From Pseudomonas sp. B6002 (GTDB taxonomy: Bacteria; Pseudomonadota; Gammaproteobacteria; Pseudomonadales; Pseudomonadaceae): a stretch of 64,000 nt of DNA. The position numbers were made by a program, and so were the translations under genes. Of the stretch, positions 7,924-18,830 are shown piece by piece. The notes beneath the pieces were generated by a model. It was not told where the DNA came from. It saw only the letters and a program-made list of their open reading frames with translations, and made no database searches. The stretch is taken from contig NZ_JACAOY010000012.1 of NCBI RefSeq assembly GCF_013385985.1, positions 288,064 to 352,063 on the forward strand, given 5' to 3'. Position 1 is the stretch's first letter; each line of letters begins with the position of its first letter.

Positions 7924-8694
7924 ATGACTGATCAGCGCAAAGGCAGCGATGCCGAACCCACCACTCACTTCGGCTTCAAGAACGTTCCGGAAAGCCAAAA
8001 AGCGGAAAAAGTCGCTGAGGTGTTCCACTCCGTAGCCGCCAAGTACGACCTGATGAACGACGTGCTGTCGGGCGGCATGCACCGCCTGTGGAAGCGCTTC
8101 ACCATCGAGCTGTCGGGCGTGCGCACCGGTAACCGCGTGCTGGACATCGCCGGTGGTACGGGCGACCTGGCCGCCAAGTTTTCCAAGCTGGTGGGCCCGA
8201 CCGGTCAGGTCGTGCTGGCGGACATCAACGGCTCGATGCTCAAGGTCGGTCGCGACCGCCTGCTGGATAAAGGCGTGGCCGGCAATATCGAGTTCGTCCA
8301 GGCCGACGCTGAGAAGCTGCCGTTCCCGGACAACCATTTCGACTGCGTGACCATTGCCTTCGGCCTGCGCAACGTGACCCACAAGGAAGACGCGATCCGC
8401 TCGATGCTGCGCGTGCTCAAGCCGGGTGGCCGCCTGTTGGTGCTGGAGTTCTCCAAGCCGACCAACGCGCTGATGTCCAAGGTCTACGACACCTACTCCT
8501 TCGCCTTCATGCCGTTGATGGGCAAGCTGATCACCAATGACGCCGAGAGCTACCGCTACCTGGCCGAATCGATCCGCATGCACCCCGACCAGGAAACCCT
8601 GAAGTCGATGATGGTAGAAGCCGGCTTCGACCGCGTGACCTACCACAACATGACCTCGGGCATCGTCGCCCTGCACCGCGGCATCAAGCCCTGA
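7924..8694 (+). CDS. ubiE: demethylmenaquinone / 2-methoxy-6-polyprenyl-1,4-benzoquinol C-methyltransferase
   Basis: SAM-dependent C-methylation step in ubiquinone (and menaquinone, where present) synthesis. The 256 residues are the standard length. Motif I is [12 protein letters not shown] at about 69-80, then [10 protein letters not shown], and the UbiE signature [17 protein letters not shown] follows. An alternative start 63 bp upstream lies in the same frame; ATG 7924 gives the family N-terminus [18 protein letters not shown]. Its stop overlaps the ubiJ start (TGATG). Confidence 0.97.
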   Translation: MTDQRKGSDAEPTTHFGFKNVPESQKAEKVAEVFHSVAAKYDLMNDVLSGGMHRLWKRFTIELSGVRTGNRVLDIAGGTGDLAAKFSKLVGPTGQVVLADINGSMLKVGRDRLLDKGVAGNIEFVQADAEKLPFPDNHFDCVTIAFGLRNVTHKEDAIRSMLRVLKPGGRLLVLEFSKPTNALMSKVYDTYSFAFMPLMGKLITNDAESYRYLAESIRMHPDQETLKSMMVEAGFDRVTYHNMTSGIVALHRGIKP

Positions 8695-9317
8695 TGCTGT
8701 TCGCGGGCCTTCTCGCCAGCGTCGAGCACGGTATCAACCGTGTGCTGCGCCTGGACAGCACCGCCCTGGCGCGGCTCGCGCACTTGAACGGCAAGATCAT
8801 TGCCGTCGACTGCCGCAGCCCCGCCTTGCAGCTGTTTATCCTGCCCAGCGATGAAGGCCTGCTGCTCGCCAGCGATTGGGCTGCCGACGCCGACTGCACC
8901 CTGCGTGCGCCGGCATCGAGCCTGTTGCACCTGGCCCTGAGCCGCAACAAGACCGCCATCCTGCACAGCGCCGAGGTGGAGCTCGAAGGTGACAGTTCGG
9001 TGCTGATGGACCTGGCCGCCGTGCTGCAAGACCTGGAACTGGACTGGGAATACGAACTCTCGCGCTGGATCGGCCCCGTGGCCACCCAGTTGATCAGCGG
9101 GCACCTGCGCAGCCGCACGCGCTGGTACCAGCAAGGGTTCGCCAGCCTCAACCAGAACCTCGCCGAATACCTGAGCGAAGAATCGCGCACCCTGGTCGGA
9201 GAACGGGAAGCGCAAGCGCGCTTTCGTGAACTCGACAAGGCCAAAATCGACCTGGAACGCCTCGAGGCCCGCTTCGAGCGCCTGAGCCGTTCCCTTGATC
9301 CAAGCGATAACGCATGA
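8694..9317 (+). CDS. ubiJ: ubiquinone biosynthesis accessory factor UbiJ (SCP2 domain)
   Basis: A 207-residue lipid-binding accessory protein of the aerobic ubiquinone complex; in E. coli UbiJ forms a scaffold with UbiK and binds polyprenyl intermediates. The N-terminal half resembles an SCP2 sterol-carrier fold and the last 40 residues ([30 protein letters not shown]-like) are a strong coiled coil. It overlaps ubiE by one base and ubiB by four (ATGA), so translation is coupled within ubiE-ubiJ-ubiB. Confidence 0.92.
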   Translation: MLFAGLLASVEHGINRVLRLDSTALARLAHLNGKIIAVDCRSPALQLFILPSDEGLLLASDWAADADCTLRAPASSLLHLALSRNKTAILHSAEVELEGDSSVLMDLAAVLQDLELDWEYELSRWIGPVATQLISGHLRSRTRWYQQGFASLNQNLAEYLSEESRTLVGEREAQARFRELDKAKIDLERLEARFERLSRSLDPSDNA

Positions 9318-10918
9318 AGCTGCTCGCCGTCCGCCGTCTGTTTCGTATCCAGCGCGTCGTAATCCGCTACCGCCTCGATGACCTGCTGTTCGCCCTGCCC
9401 CTGCCGTGGTTCCTGCTGGCAGTGCGCTATGTGCTGCCGTGGCGTTGGTTCCCGCGCAAGCCGCTGGAGCTGAGCCGCGGTGCGCGCCTGCGCCTGGCAT
9501 TGCAGGACCTGGGGCCGATCTTCATCAAGTTCGGGCAGATCCTCTCGACCCGTCGCGACCTGTTGCCCGAAGACATCGCCGACGAGCTGATGCTGTTGCA
9601 GGACCGCGTGCCGCCGTTCGATTCCCAGCATTCGATGAAGTTGATCGAAGAACAACTGGGCAAGAAGATCAGCGACGTCTTCAGCCGCTTCGATGTCGAC
9701 CCGCTGGCCTCGGCCTCCGTGGCGCAGGTCCACGCCGCCCAGTTGAAGACCGGCGAAGAAGTGGTGGTGAAGGTGATCCGCCCGGGCCTCAAGCCGATCA
9801 TCGGCCAGGACCTGGCGTGGCTGTTCATCCTCGCCCGCGCCGCTGAGCGCTTCAGCGCCGATGCGCGCTTGCTGCACCCGGTGGACGTGGTCGCCGACTA
9901 CGAAAAAACCATCTACGACGAACTCGACCTGCTGCGCGAAGCCGCCAACGCCAGCCAGCTCAAGCGCAACTTCGAAGGTTCGCCGCTGCTGTACGTGCCC
10001 CAGGTGTATTGGGACTGGTGCCGCCCCAAAGTGCTGGTGATGGAGCGCATCTACGGCGTGCAGGTCACCGACCTCGCCACCCTGGCGGACCAGCGCACCG
10101 ACATGAAGATGCTTGCCGAGCGCGGCGTGGAGATCTTCTTCACCCAGGTGTTCCGCGACAGTTTCTTCCACGCCGACATGCACCCGGGCAACATCTTCGT
10201 CAGCACCGTGAACCCGTGGAGCCCGCAGTACATTGCGATCGACTGCGGCATCGTCGGCAGCCTGACCCCGGAAGACCAGGACTACCTGGCCCGCAACCTG
10301 TTCGCCTTCTTCAAGCGCGATTACCGCCGCGTGGCGCAGTTGCACATCGATTCGGGTTGGGTGCCGGCCGAAACCAAGCTCAACGAATTCGAAGCGGCGA
10401 TCCGTACCGTGTGCGAGCCGATTTTTGAAAAACCGTTAAAAGATATTTCCTTTGGCCAGGTGCTGATGCGCCTGTTCCAGACCGCGCGGCGCTTCAACAT
10501 GGAAGTGCAGCCGCAGCTGGTACTGCTGCAAAAAACCCTGCTGAATATCGAAGGCCTGGGCCGCCAGCTGTACCCGGACCTCGACCTGTGGAACACCGCC
10601 CAGCCGTTCCTGGAACGCTGGATGCGCGAGCGCATGAGCCCGAAAACCGTGCTGGGCAACCTGCACAGCCAGATGGAACAACTGCCGCACCTGGCCAACA
10701 TGACCCGCGACCTGCTGGAGCGCATGTCCCAGCCCCACGCCAAGGACCCGGCACCGCCCTGGAAGAAGCGCAAGGACGACTGGTTCCTGCGCTTGCTGGG
10801 CGCCGCGCACCTGGTCGGCGGCGTGATACTCGCCCTCGGCGGGCCGTTGAATGAGTTGGGCCACTGGCTGGCCGGCATCATGGTCGCCGTGGGTGTTTAT
10901 CTGATCGTGCGTCGATAG
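9314..10918 (+). CDS. ubiB: UbiB atypical kinase/ATPase for ubiquinone biosynthesis
   Basis: A membrane-associated protein-kinase-like ATPase needed for ubiquinone assembly. Of 534 residues, the KxGQ motif is in [16 protein letters not shown] (about 71-86), the Ala-rich nucleotide loop in [12 protein letters not shown], the Lys in VVVKVIRPG, the catalytic motif in [11 protein letters not shown] and the metal-binding equivalent in IDCGIVG. Two closely spaced hydrophobic helices at the C-terminus (from about residue 490) anchor it. Canonical in all motifs. It overlaps ubiJ by 4 bp. Confidence 0.97.
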   Translation: MKLLAVRRLFRIQRVVIRYRLDDLLFALPLPWFLLAVRYVLPWRWFPRKPLELSRGARLRLALQDLGPIFIKFGQILSTRRDLLPEDIADELMLLQDRVPPFDSQHSMKLIEEQLGKKISDVFSRFDVDPLASASVAQVHAAQLKTGEEVVVKVIRPGLKPIIGQDLAWLFILARAAERFSADARLLHPVDVVADYEKTIYDELDLLREAANASQLKRNFEGSPLLYVPQVYWDWCRPKVLVMERIYGVQVTDLATLADQRTDMKMLAERGVEIFFTQVFRDSFFHADMHPGNIFVSTVNPWSPQYIAIDCGIVGSLTPEDQDYLARNLFAFFKRDYRRVAQLHIDSGWVPAETKLNEFEAAIRTVCEPIFEKPLKDISFGQVLMRLFQTARRFNMEVQPQLVLLQKTLLNIEGLGRQLYPDLDLWNTAQPFLERWMRERMSPKTVLGNLHSQMEQLPHLANMTRDLLERMSQPHAKDPAPPWKKRKDDWFLRLLGAAHLVGGVILALGGPLNELGHWLAGIMVAVGVYLIVRR

Positions 10919-10959
10919 CCAATCCGGTTATACACTGTCGCAAATTACCGGAGCCGAAC

Positions 10960-11352
10960 ATGAAAGACTGGCTGGACGAGATCAAGTGGGACAGTGACGG
11001 CCTGGTGCCGGCCATTGCCCAGGACTACAAGACCGGGCGCGTGCTGATGATGGCCTGGATGAACCGCGAGGCCCTGAGCCTCACCGCCGCCGAGCGGCGC
11101 GCCATCTACTGGTCACGCTCGCGTGGCAAACTGTGGCGCAAGGGCGAAGAGTCCGGGCACGTGCAGACCCTGCACGAGATGCGCCTGGACTGCGATGCCG
11201 ACGTGGTGATCCTGATGGTCGAGCAGATCGGCGACATCGCTTGCCACACTGGCCGTCACAGCTGCTTCTATCGCGTGTTCGAAAACGGCGAATGGAAGGT
11301 TGTAGAGCCGGTGCTCAAAGACCCGCACGCCATTTACTCGGCAGGACACTGA
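10960..11352 (+). CDS. hisI: phosphoribosyl-AMP cyclohydrolase
   Basis: Third step of histidine biosynthesis: opens the adenine ring of PR-AMP. At 130 residues it is the stand-alone HisI, not fused to HisE as in enterics. Metal-binding Asp/Cys residues are visible in [15 protein letters not shown] and [16 protein letters not shown] element lies about 30 bp upstream of the ATG, a possible -10. It is followed by hisE after 2 bp. Confidence 0.97.
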   Translation: MKDWLDEIKWDSDGLVPAIAQDYKTGRVLMMAWMNREALSLTAAERRAIYWSRSRGKLWRKGEESGHVQTLHEMRLDCDADVVILMVEQIGDIACHTGRHSCFYRVFENGEWKVVEPVLKDPHAIYSAGH

Positions 11353-11354
11353 AC

Positions 11355-11687
11355 ATGAGCGATACCCTGAACCGCGTGGCCCAGGTGCTGGAAGACCGCA
11401 AAGGCGCGGACGCCGACAGCTCCTATGTCGCCAGCCTGTACCACAAGGGCTTGAACAAGATCCTGGAAAAACTCGGCGAAGAATCCGTCGAGACCATCAT
11501 CGCCGCCAAGGACGCGCAAATCAGCGGCGACTGCAGCGATGTGATCTACGAAACCGCTGATTTGTGGTTCCACAGCCTGGTCATGCTCGCCCAACTGGGG
11601 CAGCATCCGCAGGCTGTGCTGGATGAACTGGACCGTCGCTTCGGCTTGTCCGGGCATGCCGAAAAGGCCTCGCGCCCGTCCGCCTGA
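11355..11687 (+). CDS. hisE: phosphoribosyl-ATP pyrophosphatase
   Basis: Second step of histidine biosynthesis: removes pyrophosphate from PR-ATP. The 110-residue helical protein of the MazG-like fold has the acidic signature [15 protein letters not shown] with metal-binding Glu/Asp residues. I use ATG 11355, just after the hisI stop; a longer frame running back through hisI is a shadow. It precedes tatA by 25 bp, so histidine and Tat genes probably share a transcript. Confidence 0.96.
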   Translation: MSDTLNRVAQVLEDRKGADADSSYVASLYHKGLNKILEKLGEESVETIIAAKDAQISGDCSDVIYETADLWFHSLVMLAQLGQHPQAVLDELDRRFGLSGHAEKASRPSA

Positions 11688-11712
11688 ATAACTTTTACAG
11701 AGGAATTGCAGC

Positions 11713-11991
11713 ATGGGCATTTTTGACTGGAAACACTGGATCGTCATTCTGGTGGTGGTGGTACTGGTGTTCGGCACCAAGAAACTCAAGAACCTGGGCA
11801 CTGACGTGGGCGAATCGATCAAGGGCTTCCGCAAAGCCATGAACGATGACGAAAAGCCGGCCGACCCGGTGGCCAACCCTGTGCCGCCAGCCCAGCCTGT
11901 GCACCCGCAGGCCGCCCAGCCGATCACCGAGCGTCGTACCTTCGACGTGCAGGCTGAGAAAGTCGAAGAGCCGACCCGCAAAGACTCGTGA
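11713..11991 (+). CDS. tatA: Sec-independent translocase subunit TatA
   Basis: Forms the size-variable channel of the twin-arginine export system. The 92 residues comprise one N-terminal membrane helix ([18 protein letters not shown], about residues 8-25), the FGTKKL hinge, an amphipathic helix ([18 protein letters not shown]) and a polar tail rich in Pro and Gln. AGAGGA lies eight bases before ATG 11713. First of tatABC. Confidence 0.96.
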   Translation: MGIFDWKHWIVILVVVVLVFGTKKLKNLGTDVGESIKGFRKAMNDDEKPADPVANPVPPAQPVHPQAAQPITERRTFDVQAEKVEEPTRKDS

Positions 11992-12001
11992 GCACTGACT
12001 A

Positions 12002-12427
12002 ATGTTTGGTATCAGCTTCTCTGAACTGCTCCTCGTCGGCCTTGTTGCCCTGCTGGTACTGGGGCCGGAACGCCTGCCCGGTGCCGCGCGCACGGCCGGC
12101 CTGTGGATCGGGCGCCTGAAACGCAGTTTCAACGCCATCAAACAGGAAGTTGAACGGGAAATCGGCGCCGACGAGATTCGTCGCCAACTGCACAACGAGC
12201 ACATCCTTTCGTTGGAGCAGGAAGCGCGCAAGATCCTCTCCCCGGTGCAGGAGCCTGCCAAGCCGGCCGAACCTGTGGCCGAGCAGAGCATCGCGCCGCC
12301 GCCCGTGGCCCAGGTGCCACCCGTGGCGGAACCCGCCCCGGCCGTCCACAGCCCCACAGAGCCTGCGCCGGCGCCCGTTGCGTCGCCCGCTCCCCATGAC
12401 CCTACATTGCCGCCGCGAGCCCCATGA
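12002..12427 (+). CDS. tatB: Sec-independent translocase subunit TatB
   Basis: Receptor-complex partner of TatC. The 141 residues start with [26 protein letters not shown], the TatB membrane helix with the conserved Glu and the GPERLP hinge, followed by an amphipathic helix ([25 protein letters not shown]). The C-terminal 60 residues are Pro/Ala-rich and probably disordered. It follows tatA by 10 bp and overlaps tatC by 4 bp (ATGA). Confidence 0.96.
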   Translation: MFGISFSELLLVGLVALLVLGPERLPGAARTAGLWIGRLKRSFNAIKQEVEREIGADEIRRQLHNEHILSLEQEARKILSPVQEPAKPAEPVAEQSIAPPPVAQVPPVAEPAPAVHSPTEPAPAPVASPAPHDPTLPPRAP

Positions 12428-13215
12428 GCGCTGATAAACCGGAAAACGACCAGCACATGCCGCTGGTTTCGCACCTCACCGAGCTGCGTACCCGCCTGCT
12501 GCGCTGCGTAGCGGCGATCTTCATCATCTTTGCCGGGCTGTTCGCCTTTACCCAGCAGATCTACACCTTCGTCTCTACGCCTTTGCGCCAGTACCTGCCG
12601 GCCGGCGCGACGATGATCGCCACCGACGTGTCCTCGCCGTTCCTCACGCCGTTGAAGCTGACGATGATGGTCTCGCTGTTCCTGGCGATCCCGGTGATCC
12701 TGCACCAGATCTGGGGCTTTATCGCGCCGGGCCTGTACAAGCATGAGAAGCGCATCGCGGTGCCGCTGCTGGTGTCGAGCATCCTGCTGTTCTACACCGG
12801 CATGGCGTTCGCCTATTTCCTGGTGTTCCCGCTGATCTTCAAGTTCTTCGCCGCGGCCACCCCGGCCGGCGTGGAGATGATGACCGACATCACCAGCTAC
12901 CTCGACTTCGTGATGACGCTGTTCTTCGCCTTTGGCGTGGCCTTCGAAATCCCGGTGGCCGTGGTGCTGCTGGTGTGGATCGGCGTGGTCGACGTCAAGT
13001 ACCTGAAGAAGATCCGCCCGTACGTGATCATCGGCTGCTTCGTGGTCGGCATGATCCTCACGCCGCCGGACATCTTCTCGCAGACGTTGCTGGCCGTGCC
13101 GATGTGGATGTTGTTCGAGATCGGCATTCTGTTCGGCAGCCTGATCAGCAAGCGTGGCGATCACCCGGATGACCAGCCCGCCGACGACGACCAGCCGCCA
13201 GCGACCCAGCCGTGA
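12424..13215 (+). CDS. tatC: Sec-independent translocase subunit TatC
   Basis: Core twin-arginine signal-peptide receptor. The 263 residues have six predicted membrane helices. Conserved TatC features include [10 protein letters not shown] near the N-terminus, SPFLTPLKL, the periplasmic Pro-containing loop before [12 protein letters not shown], and TPPDIFSQ in the last loop. The C-terminal tail is polar ([14 protein letters not shown]). It overlaps rsmE by four bases (GTGA). Confidence 0.97.
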   Translation: MSADKPENDQHMPLVSHLTELRTRLLRCVAAIFIIFAGLFAFTQQIYTFVSTPLRQYLPAGATMIATDVSSPFLTPLKLTMMVSLFLAIPVILHQIWGFIAPGLYKHEKRIAVPLLVSSILLFYTGMAFAYFLVFPLIFKFFAAATPAGVEMMTDITSYLDFVMTLFFAFGVAFEIPVAVVLLVWIGVVDVKYLKKIRPYVIIGCFVVGMILTPPDIFSQTLLAVPMWMLFEIGILFGSLISKRGDHPDDQPADDDQPPATQP

Positions 13216-13919
13216 ACCTGCTGTTACTGGAAGAGGCCGACTTCATTGCGGCCGACCGTGTGGTGCTGCGTGACCGGCGCCTGGTGCACATGCAGGACGT
13301 CCACCGTGCGGCCGTCGGCGACAGCCTGCGCGTCGGCCGTATTGGCGGGTTGATGGGCAATGCCCAGTTGCTGCGCCTGGACGCCGGCGAAGCCGAACTG
13401 CACGTGAGCTTCGACCAGCCGCCGCCCGCCAAACTGCCCTTGACCCTGCTGCTGGCCCTGCCGCGCCCGAAGATGCTGCGTCGGGTGCTGCAAACCGTGG
13501 CCGCCATGGGCGTGCCCAAAGTGGTGCTGCTCAACAGCTATCGGGTCGAGAAGAGTTTCTGGCAGACCCCGTTCCTGGAGCCTGAGGCGATCCGTGAGCA
13601 ACTGATCCTCGGCCTGGAACAGGCACGCGACACGGTGCTGCCCGAAATCATCATCGAAAAGCGCTTCAAACCGTTCGTCGAGGACCGCCTGCCGGCCATG
13701 GCCGAAGGCACCCTGGGGCTGATCGGCCACCCGGGCGATTACCCGGCGTGCCCGCGTGGGCTGGACGAGCCGGTCACCCTGGCCATCGGCCCGGAAGGCG
13801 GCTGGATCCCCTACGAAGTCGACCTGCTGGCCAAGGCCGGCCTGCAGCCGGTACAGCTTGGTGCACGCATCCTGCGCGTTGAAACCGCCGTCACCGCCCT
13901 GCTCGCCCGCCTCTTCTAA
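13212..13919 (+). CDS. rsmE: 16S rRNA (uracil(1498)-N(3))-methyltransferase
   Basis: Methylates N3 of U1498 in the ribosomal decoding region, using SAM. The 235-residue SPOUT-class enzyme has an N-terminal PUA-like part (to about residue 70) and the knot region with [16 protein letters not shown] and [19 protein letters not shown], the family signatures. Its GTG start overlaps the tatC stop. Last gene of the hisI-rsmE run; a REP cluster follows. Confidence 0.95.
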   Translation: MNLLLLEEADFIAADRVVLRDRRLVHMQDVHRAAVGDSLRVGRIGGLMGNAQLLRLDAGEAELHVSFDQPPPAKLPLTLLLALPRPKMLRRVLQTVAAMGVPKVVLLNSYRVEKSFWQTPFLEPEAIREQLILGLEQARDTVLPEIIIEKRFKPFVEDRLPAMAEGTLGLIGHPGDYPACPRGLDEPVTLAIGPEGGWIPYEVDLLAKAGLQPVQLGARILRVETAVTALLARLF

Positions 13920-13933
13920 CCACTTCAACCCCC

Positions 13934-14036
13934 TGTAGGAGCCGGCTTGTGTGGGAGCTGGCTTGCCTGCGATGCAGACACCTCGGTATCTCAGGCAAAC
14001 CCGGTTGATGCTATCGCGGGCAAGCCCGCTCCCACA
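13934..14036. repeat. composite REP cluster (two subtypes)
   Basis: TGTAGGAGCCGGCTTG is cut off directly by TGTGGGAGCTGGCTTGCCTGCGAT, and the partner at the right end is GCGGGCAAGCCCGCTCCCACA. Three sequence subtypes are therefore joined in one element, in the rsmE-chemoreceptor gap. Confidence 0.8.
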
Positions 14037-14120
14037 GGGGATCAGTGTCGCTACAGAATCTTCCTGCGCAGCCGATAACCTTTGAATAAGTCCAAGCCTT
14101 GTTCCAAAGGAGATCGCAGC

Positions 14121-16037
14121 ATGTATCGTTGGTTAGCCGAAAAACTGGGGAATGTGAGCGTCAATCGAAAGCTGGCCATTGGCTTTGGCTTGGTGTTGAT
14201 CCTGACGCTGTTGATCACCTTCACCGGCTGGACCGGCCTGGGCGATGTGACCAGTCGCGGCGATAAGCTGGGCTTTATCTCCAGCCTCAACGGCCTGACC
14301 AAGGACCTGCGCCTGGCGCGCCTGGACTTCGAGACCCGTCGCGGCGAACAAGGCACGGGCGCCGTCAACGACCTGATAGCCAAGCTGGACAGCGGCCTGA
14401 AAACCGCCGAAACCCTGATCGAGCAACCCGACGACAAGGCCCTGGTCGAACAGCAACTGGACGCCCTCAACCAATACAAAAAAGCCTTCGGCGCCATGGT
14501 GCAGGCCGGCCTCAAGCGTGAAGGGGCGCGCAGCAAGCTCGGCGACACCGCCGACAACGCCGTGGCCAAGATCAACGAAATTGAAAAAGCCCTGCTGCAA
14601 GGCGACAGCGTCACCCAGTTCAATAGCGTGGTCGACCTGAGCAAGCTGATCCAGCAATCGCGCTTCCAGGTGCGCGGCTACACCTACAGCGGCAAGACCG
14701 ACGCTGAACAGCCCGCACTCGACGCCATCGACAACGCCCTGAAGAAAATCACCGAGCTGCAAGGCCAACTGCCAGAGCAGTACCAGGCCAACCTGCAGGA
14801 GGCCAGCGTGTCGTTGCAGGCCTACCGTGCCGCCGTCAGCCAATACCGTGACTCTCAAACCGCCAGTGCAGCCGCCCTGGTCATCATGACCGCCCAGGGC
14901 GATATCCTGTTGGGCAACAGCGACAAACTCACCGTCTCTCAAACCGTGGTGCGCGATACCGATGCTGCGCAGGCCAAGAACCTGTTGCTGTTGGCGACCG
15001 CCCTGGCACTGATCTTCGGCCTGGTCGCCGCCTGGGCCATCACCCGCCAGATCGTCATCCCGCTGAACCAGACCCTCAAGGTCGCCGAGCGCGTCGCCTC
15101 CGGCGACCTGAGCCACAACCTCGACTCGCTGCGCCAGGACGAACTGGGCCAGCTGCAACGCGCCATGCAGAGCATGACTGTGGGCCTGCGCGAGTTGATC
15201 GGCGGCATCAGCGACGGTGTCACTCAGATCGCCAGCGCCGCCGAGCAACTGTCGGCCGTGACGGAACAGACCAGCGCCGGGGTCAACAGCCAGAAGGTCG
15301 AGACCGACCAGGTGGCCACCGCCATGAACGAAATGGCCGCTACCGTGCAAGAAGTGGCGCGTAACGCCGAGGAAGCCTCCGAAGCTGCCGTGGCCGCCGA
15401 CCAGCAGGCCCGTGAAGGCGACAAGGTGGTCGGCGAAGCCATCGCCCAGATCGAACGCCTGGCCACCGAGGTGGGCAACTCCACAGTCGCGATGGGCGAC
15501 CTGAAACGTGAAAGCGACAAGATCGGCAGCGTGCTCGACGTGATCAAGTCGGTGGCCCAGCAAACCAACCTGCTGGCCCTCAACGCAGCGATTGAAGCGG
15601 CACGTGCCGGTGAGGCCGGGCGTGGCTTCGCCGTGGTGGCTGATGAAGTGCGCAGCCTGGCGCAACGCACCCAGAAATCCACCGAAGAGATCGAAGAGCT
15701 GATCGTCGGCCTGCAAAACGGCACCCAGCAGGTGGCGACGATCATGGACAACAGCCGTGGTCTCACTGACAGCAGCGTCGAGCTGACCCGCCGTGCCGGC
15801 GATGCGCTGGGCAATATCACGCGCACGGTCTCGACCATCCAGGCGATGAACTCGCAGATTGCTACGGCTGCCGAGCAACAAAGCGCGGTGGCCGAAGAGA
15901 TCAACCGCAGTGTGCTGAATGTACGTGATGTGTCTGAGCAGACTTCGTCGGCCAGCGAGGAAACCGCGGCATCGAGCGCCGAGCTGGCGCGCCTGGGCAT
16001 CTACCTGCAAACCCTGGTCGGGCGTTTTCGCGTCTGA
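14121..16037 (+). CDS. methyl-accepting chemotaxis protein (probable HBM-type sensor)
   Basis: A transmembrane chemoreceptor that signals to CheA/CheW. From ATG 14121 (AAAGGAG nine bases upstream) it has 638 residues. A first membrane helix is at about 15-38, then a roughly 245-residue all-helical periplasmic domain, and a second helix at about 285-307. HAMP follows (to about 360), then a cytoplasmic signalling coiled coil whose hairpin tip [24 protein letters not shown] is near 475-498. The helical sensor of this length, and its N-terminus ([22 protein letters not shown]), resemble the helical bimodular (HBM) receptors McpS/PcaY of Pseudomonas; the ligand cannot be read from sequence. No C-terminal CheR-binding pentapeptide. 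A paralogue follows. Confidence 0.93.
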   Translation: MYRWLAEKLGNVSVNRKLAIGFGLVLILTLLITFTGWTGLGDVTSRGDKLGFISSLNGLTKDLRLARLDFETRRGEQGTGAVNDLIAKLDSGLKTAETLIEQPDDKALVEQQLDALNQYKKAFGAMVQAGLKREGARSKLGDTADNAVAKINEIEKALLQGDSVTQFNSVVDLSKLIQQSRFQVRGYTYSGKTDAEQPALDAIDNALKKITELQGQLPEQYQANLQEASVSLQAYRAAVSQYRDSQTASAAALVIMTAQGDILLGNSDKLTVSQTVVRDTDAAQAKNLLLLATALALIFGLVAAWAITRQIVIPLNQTLKVAERVASGDLSHNLDSLRQDELGQLQRAMQSMTVGLRELIGGISDGVTQIASAAEQLSAVTEQTSAGVNSQKVETDQVATAMNEMAATVQEVARNAEEASEAAVAADQQAREGDKVVGEAIAQIERLATEVGNSTVAMGDLKRESDKIGSVLDVIKSVAQQTNLLALNAAIEAARAGEAGRGFAVVADEVRSLAQRTQKSTEEIEELIVGLQNGTQQVATIMDNSRGLTDSSVELTRRAGDALGNITRTVSTIQAMNSQIATAAEQQSAVAEEINRSVLNVRDVSEQTSSASEETAASSAELARLGIYLQTLVGRFRV

Positions 16038-16184
16038 CCCTCTGTGCGCGGCGACCGCCTCCGGTCGCCGCGCGCCAGCAACTTGTGAAATCTCCTACAC
16101 GCTTATCATCCCGCCATGTCCCCGCTCGCCTTTGAATCGAATTAGCGTCAGCACTGAACGCTTTCTCTGATTCGGAGGCTCCCC

Positions 16185-18092
16185 ATGTTTCGTCGGCTGA
16201 CCCGCCTGCTGGGCAATGCCAGTGTCACGCTCAAACTGGCCCTGGGCTTTGGCCAGGTGCTGATCCTCAGCCTTATCATTGCGGTCACCGGTTGGCAGGC
16301 GTTGAGTGCTGCGCTGGACCGCTCAGGCAACCTGACGGTGCTGGGCAAGCTGACCGTTGTAGCGCAGGCCATGCGAGCTGATCGTATTGTGTATCGCACC
16401 CTCACTGACACGGCCAGCCTGGGCAAGATGAGCACCCAGATCGAAGAGATCGAGCAGCAACTGGCCTACCTCTCCAGCCGATTGAAAGACCCGGACGACC
16501 TGTCGCGTGCGCAACAAGCGACCCAACTGGTGAATGCATTCAAAGCGGCGCTGGCACAATTGCCACCCTTGATCGAACACCGGGAGAGCACGCGCACTCC
16601 GGTGCAAAAAACCGCGCTCCAGGCGGGCGACACACTGGCCCAACTGGCCAGCGAATTGCCTGACCAACACGACCAGAACGCCTTGGAGGCCATCGAAAAC
16701 CTGCGTCAAGCCATCAGCCAGGCCGAGAACCGCACTCAACGCCCGGCCTGGTCCGCCGACTCGTTGCAAGCCTACGCACAGAGCATCAGCCAGACACTCG
16801 ATGCACTGGAAACGGCGCTGGCTGCGGTGACCGCGCTTCCCGTCGACTCCAGCGTGCTCAAGGAAGACCTGGCGGCGTATCGCACTCAACTTACGGCACT
16901 CAAGGACGCCCAGCTGAACACCGAAACAGTGCAAAACCGCTTCGAGCAACAACTCAACAGACTGCTTGAGCAAAGCGAGCAATTGAGCCAGGACCAAGTG
17001 CTCAAGGGTGACGATGAAGCACGCCGGAAACGTACGCTGCTGGTAGGCATCACCCTCGCGGCCTTGGTGCTGGGTAGCGTTGCCGCGTGGTGGATCGCCC
17101 GGCAAATCGTAGTACCGCTACGAAAAACCCTCGCCACTGCCAACCGCATCGCCAATGGCGATCTGAGCCACACCACCCGGGTCGAACGCCGTGACGAACT
17201 GGGCCAACTGCAGCAAAGCATCGCCCAGATGACCCAGAACCTGCGCAACCTGATCAGTGGCATAGGCGGCAGTGCCCAGCAAGTCGCCAGTGCTGCCACG
17301 CAGTTGTCGACGGCGGCCGAGCAGGCGCGTGCCGGCATCAGCCACCAGAGAGATGAAACCGATCAGGTCGCCACGGCGATGAACGAAATGCTCGCCACTG
17401 CTCAGGAAGTCGCCCGGCATGCCGAACAGGCGTCGGCGGCGGCAACCGAGGCTGACCAACTAGCCAGCACCGGCGATAAGGTGGTGACCCTGGCCATAGA
17501 GCAAATCGGCCAGTTAGCCAGCGAAATGACGCGCTCGAGCCAGGCAATGCTCGCGTTGCAGCAGGAAAGCCAGAAGATCGGCAGCGTGCTGGACGTGATC
17601 AAGTCCGTGTCCCAGCAGACCAACCTGTTGGCCTTGAATGCAGCCATCGAAGCAGCGCGTGCAGGTCGGGCCGGCGAAGGGTTTGCCGTGGTCGCCGACG
17701 AAGTGCGCAGCCTGGCCCAACGCACCCAGGAATCCGCCGAAGAAATCGAAGGGTTGATCCAAAGCCTGCACGCCGGTACCCAGCAAGTCGCCGACATGAT
17801 CAGCAGCAGCCGCAGCCTGACTGACAACAGTGTAGGCCTGACCCGTGATGCAGGGGAGGCGCTGGCAGCCATCGCCCGTACGGTGTCGGTCATCCAGGAC
17901 ATGAACCCGCAGATCGCCGCTGCCGCCGAAGAGCAAAGCCTGGTGGCAGAGGAGATCAATCGCAGCGTATTGAAGGTCAAGCACGTGTCGGAACAGGCAG
18001 CCGCCGCCAGTGAGGAAACCGCGACAGCCAGTGCTCAGCTGACAAAATTGAGCCTGGACCTGCAGACCCTGGTCGGCAAGTTCAGGCTCTGA
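16185..18092 (+). CDS. methyl-accepting chemotaxis protein, tandem paralogue
   Basis: Second chemoreceptor, 635 residues, with the same architecture: membrane helix at about 15-38 (GNASVTLKLALGFGQVLILSLIIAVTGW), helical periplasmic sensor, second helix near 287-308, HAMP, and signalling hairpin [23 protein letters not shown]. The C-termini are close (LTKLSLDLQTLVGKFRL versus [17 protein letters not shown]) while the sensor regions differ clearly, as expected for duplication followed by ligand divergence. ATG 16185 follows CGGAGG. It converges on the ABC transporter genes with a 3-bp gap. Confidence 0.93.
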   Translation: MFRRLTRLLGNASVTLKLALGFGQVLILSLIIAVTGWQALSAALDRSGNLTVLGKLTVVAQAMRADRIVYRTLTDTASLGKMSTQIEEIEQQLAYLSSRLKDPDDLSRAQQATQLVNAFKAALAQLPPLIEHRESTRTPVQKTALQAGDTLAQLASELPDQHDQNALEAIENLRQAISQAENRTQRPAWSADSLQAYAQSISQTLDALETALAAVTALPVDSSVLKEDLAAYRTQLTALKDAQLNTETVQNRFEQQLNRLLEQSEQLSQDQVLKGDDEARRKRTLLVGITLAALVLGSVAAWWIARQIVVPLRKTLATANRIANGDLSHTTRVERRDELGQLQQSIAQMTQNLRNLISGIGGSAQQVASAATQLSTAAEQARAGISHQRDETDQVATAMNEMLATAQEVARHAEQASAAATEADQLASTGDKVVTLAIEQIGQLASEMTRSSQAMLALQQESQKIGSVLDVIKSVSQQTNLLALNAAIEAARAGRAGEGFAVVADEVRSLAQRTQESAEEIEGLIQSLHAGTQQVADMISSSRSLTDNSVGLTRDAGEALAAIARTVSVIQDMNPQIAAAAEEQSLVAEEINRSVLKVKHVSEQAAAASEETATASAQLTKLSLDLQTLVGKFRL

Positions 18093-18095
18093 AGA

Positions 18096-18830
18096 TCACA
18101 ACACCTGGCGCAAAAATGCCTGGGCGCGTGGGTCTTTCGGCGCGTCGAAAAACTCGGCCGGGGCGGCGTCCTCGAGCAGCTTGCCGTGATCGAAGAACAG
18201 CACCCGGTCAGCCACTTCGCGGGCGAAGCCCATTTCGTGGGTGACGCAGACCATGGTCATGCCCTCCAGGGCCAGGGTCTTCATCACGTCCAGGACTTCA
18301 CCGACCATTTCCGGGTCCAGCGCCGAGGTGGGTTCGTCAAACAGCATCACCTTGGGGTCCACCGCCAGGGCCCGGGCAATTGCCACCCGTTGTTGCTGAC
18401 CGCCGGAGAGGCGCGACGGAAATTCGTTGGCCTTTTGCGCGATACCGACCTTTTCCAGCAGGGCCAGCGCCTTGGCTTCGCGTTCTTTCTTGCTGCGCTT
18501 GCGCACGACCTTTTGCGCCAGGCACAGGTTTTCCAGCACGGTCATGTGGGGGAACAGGTTGAAATGCTGGAACACCATGCCGACTTCGCGGCGGTAGGCA
18601 TTCACATCGGTCTTCGGGTCGGCCAGTTGCAGGCCGTCGATGCTCACCGAGCCCGAGTCGAATTCTTCCAGGCCATTGAGGCAGCGCAGGAAGGTGGACT
18701 TGCCGGAACCCGACGGGCCGATCACCACCAGCACTTCGCCCTTGGCCACCTGGGTGGTCACGTTGTCCACCGCGCGCACCACCTGCCCACGGGTGTCGAA
18801 GACTTTTACCAGATCGCGGACTTCAATCAC
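18096..18830 (-). CDS. polar amino acid ABC transporter, ATP-binding subunit
   Basis: ATPase of an amino-acid importer of the HisP/GlnQ family, 244 residues. Walker A is GPSGSGKST, the Q-loop is [17 protein letters not shown], the signature [15 protein letters not shown], Walker [15 protein letters not shown], and the switch His is in [10 protein letters not shown] choose the GTG start at 18830 because GGAGG lies ten bases upstream; the frame also opens at TTG 18851 without a binding site. The start overlaps the permease stop by 8 bp, so translation is coupled. It is the last gene of the binding protein-binding protein-permease-ATPase run. Confidence 0.92.
   Translation of the reverse strand: MIEVRDLVKVFDTRGQVVRAVDNVTTQVAKGEVLVVIGPSGSGKSTFLRCLNGLEEFDSGSVSIDGLQLADPKTDVNAYRREVGMVFQHFNLFPHMTVLENLCLAQKVVRKRSKKEREAKALALLEKVGIAQKANEFPSRLSGGQQQRVAIARALAVDPKVMLFDEPTSALDPEMVGEVLDVMKTLALEGMTMVCVTHEMGFAREVADRVLFFDHGKLLEDAAPAEFFDAPKDPRAQAFLRQVL

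Noticed and set aside
13934-14036. possible CRISPR-like repeats in REP clusters
   Set aside because: Repeats are inverted pairs of known REP type, dispersed across the window and without regular spacers or cas genes.
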